Origin: an uncultured Eubacteriales bacterium
Lineage (GTDB): Bacteria; Bacillota; Clostridia; Peptostreptococcales; Anaerovoracaceae
NCBI GenBank assembly: GCA_902778585.1
Contig: CACYYD010000001.1
Span: 164,380-228,379, forward strand
Reading direction: 5' to 3'
Length of the DNA: 64,000 nucleotides
Part shown: positions 59,854 to 64,000 of the stretch, piece after piece
Layout of the letters: each line of letters begins with the position of its first letter
Position numbering within the stretch: the first letter of the stretch is position 1
Program-made: the position numbers and the translations under genes
Notes under the pieces: generated by a model
Database searches by the model: none
Told to the model about the DNA's origin: nothing
The model's input: the letters and a program-made list of their open reading frames with translations, nothing else

Positions 59854-61497
59854 ATGCAGCAAAACGAAGAAGATTATAAAAATACAAATAAGGGATCATC
59901 TGCGACCTTGCTGAAGGGAGCCACGATCCTTGTGATCGCCGGTATAGTAAGCAAAATCTTCGGAGCCATATTCAGGATACCGCTTACAAACATGATAGGT
60001 GCAGAAGGGCAGGCGTACTACAGCGCGGCCTATGCGGTCTACAACCTGCTGTTTGTAATAGCAACGGCAGGCTTTCCGGTGGCGATATCCAGAATGGTGT
60101 CTGCCAGGATAGCTGAGGGGGATTTCATCAACGCCCACAAGTCGTACAAGGTCGCAATGAGGCTGTCCTGGGCACTGGGCATCATTTCGTTCGTGGTAAT
60201 GTACTTCGGAGCCGGGGTGATAGCGGGGTTCTACAAAAATCCGGGATCTGAAGCATCGATGAAGGCGATATCCGTTGCTCTGCTCTTTACGCCGCTTGTC
60301 GCGTCCATGCGTGGCTACTATCAGGGCAGGCAGGACATGAAACCTACCGGCATCACCGAAGTCGTCGAGCAGATGGTGAGAGTAGCCGCGGGCCTTTCCC
60401 TGGCATATATGTTCTATAAGACAAGTCTTGTGAACGCCGCTGCAGGCGCTACCTTCGGAGCATCGGCGGGCATCATTGCCGCTCTTCTGGCTATGGCGGT
60501 GATCTATCTTCGCGATAAAAGCACAAGAAACAGGCTTATTGAAGGGTCTGTCGTAAGAGAAGAGACTGACAAAAAGAGGCTGAAAGAACTCCTGGCTTTT
60601 CTGATCCCGATCACGATCGGCTCATCGGTCATGCCTATAATGTTCAATATAGATGCGGCCATCATCCCAAGGCGTCTCCTTGAGTCGGGCTTCGACCGTG
60701 TTATGACCGATAAACTGTATGGCCTCATGGGCGGATTCTGCGACCCTATAATCAATCTGCCTAACATCTTCATAGACGCCATATGCATCAGCCTCATGCC
60801 TGCGGTAACGACTGCCTTTACGCTCAAAAAGCAGGATGAACTCGATGGTCATATCAAGACCGGCCTCAAGACCATGATGGTGATAACATACCCTTGTGCA
60901 GTAGGTCTTATCGTGCTGGCAAAGCCTATCCTCACCATGCTTTTCTACAGAAAGTATGACGAGGCGGTAATGGCTGTTCCGGCGCTTCAGATACTCGCGG
61001 TGTCAATAATCACACTCGCCATAATGCGCACATTCTCGACGAGCCTGCAGGGAATAGGGAAGATGATGCTTCCGGTATGGAACCTGTTTATCGGCGCGAT
61101 CGTAAAAGCCATAGTATCGTATATACTCCTCGGGATCCCGGCGATAAACATCAACGGAGCCGCATTCGGATCCGTTATAGCTTATGTGACTGCCGGAATA
61201 CTCAATTACAGGGCGCTGCGCAAGTATGCAAATGTTACGATAGATATGAAGAGCGTATTCATAAAGCCTCTCATAGCGGCACTTATTATGGGTGCAGCTA
61301 CCTTCGCTTCATACAGGCTTTTCTATCTCGTGACATCGAGCAATTCACTGTCGACGATGGTGTCGATAATCATTGCCGTGATAGTATATTTTGTTACCGT
61401 ATTCAAAATGAAAGCGGTCACAAAAGACGAGATAGAGATGATGCCGAAGGGCGATCTCATATACAGGATCGCGGTGAAAATGAGGGTCGCAAAATAG
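59854..61497 (+). CDS. SpoVB-like polysaccharide/lipid flippase (MOP superfamily)
   Basis: 547 residues from ATG 59854 (AGGA six bases upstream), about 14 membrane segments. LLKGATILVIAGIVSKIFGA, IFRIPLTNMIGAEGQAYYS and PLVASMRGYYQGRQDMKPT match SpoVB/YtgP. It probably flips lipid II or another undecaprenyl-linked precursor. B. subtilis has spoVB in the same pth-mfd-spoVB-rqcP neighbourhood, which supports this over other MOP proteins. It may serve as the MurJ of this organism. Confidence 0.88.
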   Translation: MQQNEEDYKNTNKGSSATLLKGATILVIAGIVSKIFGAIFRIPLTNMIGAEGQAYYSAAYAVYNLLFVIATAGFPVAISRMVSARIAEGDFINAHKSYKVAMRLSWALGIISFVVMYFGAGVIAGFYKNPGSEASMKAISVALLFTPLVASMRGYYQGRQDMKPTGITEVVEQMVRVAAGLSLAYMFYKTSLVNAAAGATFGASAGIIAALLAMAVIYLRDKSTRNRLIEGSVVREETDKKRLKELLAFLIPITIGSSVMPIMFNIDAAIIPRRLLESGFDRVMTDKLYGLMGGFCDPIINLPNIFIDAICISLMPAVTTAFTLKKQDELDGHIKTGLKTMMVITYPCAVGLIVLAKPILTMLFYRKYDEAVMAVPALQILAVSIITLAIMRTFSTSLQGIGKMMLPVWNLFIGAIVKAIVSYILLGIPAININGAAFGSVIAYVTAGILNYRALRKYANVTIDMKSVFIKPLIAALIMGAATFASYRLFYLVTSSNSLSTMVSIIIAVIVYFVTVFKMKAVTKDEIEMMPKGDLIYRIAVKMRVAK

Positions 61498-61540
61498 TCG
61501 TAATTAACTTCAAAATCCTTGATTTTCAACGATTTTGAGG

Positions 61541-61569
61541 TTGACATACTTTTTGCCAAAACCTATAAT
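61541..61569 (+). promoter_or_regulatory. Consensus promoter of hup
   Basis: TTGACA at 61541-61546, spacer exactly 17, TATAAT at 61564-61569: a perfect consensus, fitting high HU levels. Confidence 0.95.
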
Positions 61570-61607
61570 TATGGTAGTTTAGATATCACAATTAAGGAGG
61601 AACTAAC

Positions 61608-61886
61608 ATGAATAAAGCAGATCTGGTTGCAAAGGTTGCAGATAAGACTGGTTTCAAGAAAAAGGACGCTGAAATGGCACTCGACGCAGTACTCGAGACA
61701 ATCGAAGGAGCTCTCGTAGCAGGTGACAGTGTAAGACTGATCGGATTCGGAACTTTCGAGACAAGAAGCAGAAAGGCCAGAACAGGCAGAAATCCTCAGA
61801 AGCCTGACACAGTTATTTCGATCCCGGCTTCAAAGGCTCCTGTATTCAAGGCAGGCAAGTCCCTCAAGGATGCTGTCAACAAGTAA
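61608..61886 (+). CDS. hup: HU DNA-binding protein
   Basis: 92 residues, typical [17 protein letters not shown] start, [19 protein letters not shown] with the DNA-contacting beta arm, and [16 protein letters not shown] end. Small nucleoid protein that bends DNA. Strong AAGGAGG ribosome site, perfect promoter, own terminator. Confidence 0.97.
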   Translation: MNKADLVAKVADKTGFKKKDAEMALDAVLETIEGALVAGDSVRLIGFGTFETRSRKARTGRNPQKPDTVISIPASKAPVFKAGKSLKDAVNK

Positions 61887-61902
61887 TTGATTGAAATCAA
61901 AG

Positions 61903-61941
61903 AGATGCGGATAGCCTTGCGGCTATCCGCTCTTTTCTTTT
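61903..61941 (+). terminator. Terminator of hup
   Basis: GCGGATAGCC 61907-61916, loop TTGC, GGCTATCCGC 61921-61930, then TCTTTTCTTTT. Confidence 0.93.
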
Positions 61942-61972
61942 CTGCGTTGTTTTATTTATAACTGTTTAAAAT

Positions 61973-62215
61973 ATGAGACTTGATAAATATCTTAAGAATT
62001 CACGAATAATCAAGAGGCGCACCGTTGCAAAGGATGCGTGCGAACAGGGAAGGGTCGAGGTCAACGGAAAGGTCGCAAAGCCCGGACTCGAACTGAAGAT
62101 AGGAGACGAGATCTGCGTGACATTCGGGACCAACGTCCTCAGAGTCCGCGTCCTTGCGATGCCTGAATCAGTCCGCAAGGAGGATGCCGACAGCCTTTAC
62201 GAAGTTATCAATTGA
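61973..62215 (+). CDS. rqcP: S4-domain ribosome quality-control protein RqcP
   Basis: 80 residues, one S4 RNA-binding domain: MRLDKYLKNSRIIKRRTVAK and GRVEVNGKVAKPGLELKIGD. RqcP (YabO) helps RqcH add alanine tails on stalled 50S subunits. Size and the hup/mfd/spoVB neighbourhood match B. subtilis yabO. No clear Shine-Dalgarno (TTTAAAAT before ATG). Its last 8 bases overlap the convergent folT gene. Confidence 0.92.
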   Translation: MRLDKYLKNSRIIKRRTVAKDACEQGRVEVNGKVAKPGLELKIGDEICVTFGTNVLRVRVLAMPESVRKEDADSLYEVIN

Positions 62216-62726
62216 TATTGCGATTTTTTACCTGCCTGAGCACATACCTGTCTATAAGTACGATAATGACTGCCATGACCGGTATAGCCACGATCTCTTT
62301 TACAGCCCGGGATGCTAGAAGCACTGTGAATCCCTTTCCTATAATAAATGTAAGCCACCATGTGTTCAGAAGCAAATTGACTGCAAGACATACAAGCGCG
62401 GAAGCTGCCATTGCCCTGACAAAAGTGACTTCTCTGCTGTACAGTACCCATCCGAAGATCAGTCCTGTCAATACAGCCGACACCGTAAATCCCGGGAAGA
62501 ATGCCCCGGTCGGAAGGAGCCAGGCACCTATTAGATCGGCCAGACCGTAGCCTATGGCTGCAATGACCGGCCCGTACATTATTGCCAGCACGGCGATCGG
62601 AAGAAAACCGAAGCCTATTCTGAGAAACGATATATTGATAGAGACCAGCTTTGAAAGCACAATGGATAGTGCGGTCATAAAGCCGGTTATGACGATAACT
62701 TCTGTGGTAAGCCTTGTTTTTTTCAT
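62208..62726 (-). CDS. folT: Folate-family ECF transporter S component FolT
   Basis: 172 residues with six membrane segments. LTTEVIVITGFMTALSIVLSK, GFLPIAVLAIMYGPVIAAIGYGLADLIGA and GAFFPGFTVSAVLTGLIFG match FolT. It binds folate and needs a shared ECF ATPase module, not in this window. The upstream THF riboswitch confirms folate as the cargo. The ribosome site is AGGGGG followed by TTTTTATT before the ATG. Confidence 0.93.
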   Translation of the reverse strand: MKKTRLTTEVIVITGFMTALSIVLSKLVSINISFLRIGFGFLPIAVLAIMYGPVIAAIGYGLADLIGAWLLPTGAFFPGFTVSAVLTGLIFGWVLYSREVTFVRAMAASALVCLAVNLLLNTWWLTFIIGKGFTVLLASRAVKEIVAIPVMAVIIVLIDRYVLRQVKNRNIN

Positions 62727-62829
62727 AATAAAAACCCCCTAGAACCCAGTAATTGCAATACATTAACGAAATACACGCAGCTGCAGCAATTACGTCCCAG
62801 AAGGCTGACTTCTGCCATTTATTGATCTG

Positions 62830-62926
62830 CAGTAGCGGATGCAATACCAAATCGCAACTTTGAAAGTTTTCGTTCTCCGGGCAACATCCCATCCCGGGGA
62901 CACTTAACGCTTGATATTTACTCTAC
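62830..62926 (-). promoter_or_regulatory. THF (tetrahydrofolate) riboswitch upstream of folT
   Basis: Read on the - strand: GTAGAGTA at the 5' end, CGTTAAGTGT, GGGATGTTG, AACGAA, and 3' GGTATTGCATCCGCTAC, the conserved blocks of the folT/THF motif in order. The outer stem is GTAG/CTAC. Downstream, GTAATTGC and GCAATTAC can pair close to the ribosome site, so control is probably at translation. Confidence 0.92.
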
Positions 62927-62933
62927 ATGACGA

Positions 62934-62963
62934 ATTTTAACACAGCACAGCTTTTGTTTTCAA
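62934..62963 (-). promoter_or_regulatory. Promoter of folT
   Basis: On the - strand: TTGAAA (62963-62958), spacer 18, TAAAAT (62939-62934). Transcription would begin right at the riboswitch. Confidence 0.75.
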
Positions 62964-63104
62964 CAAAGTAAAACTTGCGGTTTTCTGCGATTTTTTGCGA
63001 ACTCTTTTTTGTCCGTCCCGTCCGTGATTGTGCCATTATTGTAATTACATACATATATGTATAGTAGAAAAGCACATTTCAATGGTCGATCCGGGAGGAA
63101 TATT

Positions 63105-63602
63105 ATGGCGAGATATGATTATCAGAAGAACCGGCGTCATGCATTGCCGGAGTATATATCAATAATAAGCGCCAACAGCTATGCGAAGATCCGCATAGAT
63201 GACATAGAGGTGCTTGAACAGAATGGTAAAAAGATACGCGTTGTCACAGCTTCAAAAAGCTATATTTTTTACGGGACTATTAATGCGATAGCCGAGTCTC
63301 TGGCGGAGAGGGCATTCTTCAGACCCCTGAAGAGAATGATCATCAATCTTGATCATATAAGTGAGATAAGCGGGTATTCCATAATCTTTGGCTCGGGGCA
63401 AAAGGTTACGGTAGGGAAGAATGCATTGCTCAGTACGAAGCGTGCATACAAGAGGTATCTTCTCAGATATCCTCCTTATACGACCTGGGAGCCAATCCAG
63501 GTGGTCGCGGGTACTGTTGCGGAGCCTTATGCTGGTGATGAAGCCATCCGGATAAAAGACAGAAACGGCGGAAACGATGAAAAACCAAGGCTTTTGAACT
63601 AG
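63105..63602 (+). CDS. Stand-alone LytTR DNA-binding regulator
   Basis: 165 residues from ATG 63105, preceded by GGGAGGA. Residues about 15-120 match LytTR: ANSYAKIRIDDIEVLEQNGKK, YIFYGTINAIAESLAERAFF and the core RMIINLDHISEISGYSIIFG. The usual receiver domain is missing, and the C-terminal 40 residues (RYPPYTTWEPIQVV onward) are not assigned. LytTR proteins bind two 9-bp direct repeats about 12 bases apart. It lies between folT and the rRNA promoter. Targets unknown. Confidence 0.83.
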   Translation: MARYDYQKNRRHALPEYISIISANSYAKIRIDDIEVLEQNGKKIRVVTASKSYIFYGTINAIAESLAERAFFRPLKRMIINLDHISEISGYSIIFGSGQKVTVGKNALLSTKRAYKRYLLRYPPYTTWEPIQVVAGTVAEPYAGDEAIRIKDRNGGNDEKPRLLN

Positions 63603-63648
63603 GAAAAAAAAGGTCTGAAAAAAACTTTAAAAAAGTAAAAAAAAGGTG
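63603..63648 (+). promoter_or_regulatory. A-tract UP-element-like region before the rRNA promoter
   Basis: Four runs of 6-8 A residues with short breaks directly upstream of the rrn -35, as expected for an UP element that boosts rRNA transcription. Confidence 0.65.
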
Positions 63649-63677
63649 TTGACAGACCATGCCTCCTTTCGTATAAT
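63649..63677 (+). promoter_or_regulatory. rRNA operon promoter
   Basis: TTGACA at 63649-63654, spacer exactly 17, TATAAT at 63672-63677: perfect consensus. Confidence 0.95.
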
Positions 63678-63683
63678 GATGAA

Positions 63684-63900
63684 GCTGTCGCTGAGAAGCG
63701 CAGCGGAACCTTGAAAACTTCATAGTGCAGAACAGGTCTTGAAATTAAAGGGCTTTGGCTCTTAAATAGAAAGACTTTGAAGCAAAAAGACAAACAAGCA
63801 AAACTTGTTAGTCCTCGAAAATTCAAAGCACAATAATGACGCAAACGTGCGTCATCCGAGTTACGGAATACGAGCACAGAAAAGTGTGAGTAATAAACAT
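63684..63900 (+). other. rRNA leader
   Basis: Untranslated leader of the rRNA operon. It has a hairpin TGACGCA 63837-63843 with TGCGTCA 63848-63854, and ACAAG/CTTGT near 63793-63808. The GGCTCTTAAAT stretch near 63758 may be a boxA-like antitermination site. No gene seen. Confidence 0.7.

Positions 63901-64000
<100 letters not shown>

Overview
The window looks like core chromosome of an anaerobic, mid-G+C Bacillota (class Clostridia; a gut Anaerovoracaceae/Family XIII-type organism is my guess, low confidence). Reasons: Gram-positive promoters and strong AGGAGG ribosome sites, the division/cell-wall cluster order, prs-pth-mfd-spoVB-hup-rqcP synteny like that of Bacillus subtilis, a 2-enoate-reductase-type flavoenzyme, and preQ1, glycine and THF riboswitches. 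I see no insertion sequence, phage, integrase or CRISPR array.

Layout. 0-3.4 kb: a partner-switching module (STAS protein, then a STAS + phosphotransferase-fold + HATPase fusion), a helical protein of unknown role, and a preQ1-regulated QueT transporter. 3.4-13.5 kb: sugar symporter (-), DUF4015 glycosidase-like protein (+), 2-enoate reductase-like enzyme (-), uridine kinase-like protein, NhaC antiporter, small membrane protein and SDR reductase. 13.5-25 kb: division and cell-wall cluster mraZ-rsmH-ftsL-PBP-mraY-murD-ftsW-murG-ftsQ-ftsZ, headed by a promoter carrying MraZ-type boxes; murE, murF, murB and ftsA are absent. 25-30.6 kb: SpoU methyltransferase, zapA, mutS2, argS. 30.6-33.2 kb: a radical-SAM-like protein that has lost all three cluster cysteines, coupled to a TPR protein. 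33.3-33.6 kb: tRNA-Asn, tRNA-Leu, tRNA-fMet. 33.6-37 kb: tandem glycine riboswitch and amino-acid permease, then a zinc-ribbon protein coupled to a radical SAM/SPASM enzyme with a terminator-like hairpin inside its coding start. 37-41.3 kb: lipid kinase, CrtI-like flavoprotein, flavin/[2Fe-2S] reductase, YhhN membrane protein. 41.4-45.3 kb: M29 aminopeptidase, YkvI-like transporter, LarB and a LarC that stops at the LarC1/LarC2 boundary. 45.3-52 kb: PG-binding-repeat protein, mnmA, zinc-ribbon protein, glutathione peroxidase, gapA, class II aldolase, GtrA protein, cysteine desulfurase (-). 52-62.2 kb: murC, prs, pth, mfd, amidohydrolase, spoVB-like flippase, hup, rqcP. 62.2-64 kb: folT (-) behind a THF riboswitch, a LytTR regulator, and an rRNA promoter leading into 16S rRNA, cut by the window end.

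How it fits together. Much of the window serves envelope growth: lipid II synthesis and flipping (mraY, murD, murG, murC, the spoVB-like flippase), septal synthesis (PBP, FtsW, FtsL, FtsQ, FtsZ, ZapA) and its likely feedback control by MraZ. A second theme is translation and its quality control (argS, pth, mnmA, rqcP, tRNAs, rRNA). The least explained and most interesting items are the STAS-kinase-HATPase fusion, the cysteine-less radical SAM homologue with its TPR partner, the radical SAM/SPASM gene with an embedded terminator, the LarB/LarC1-only pair, and the duplicated motif in the cytoplasmic tail of FtsQ.
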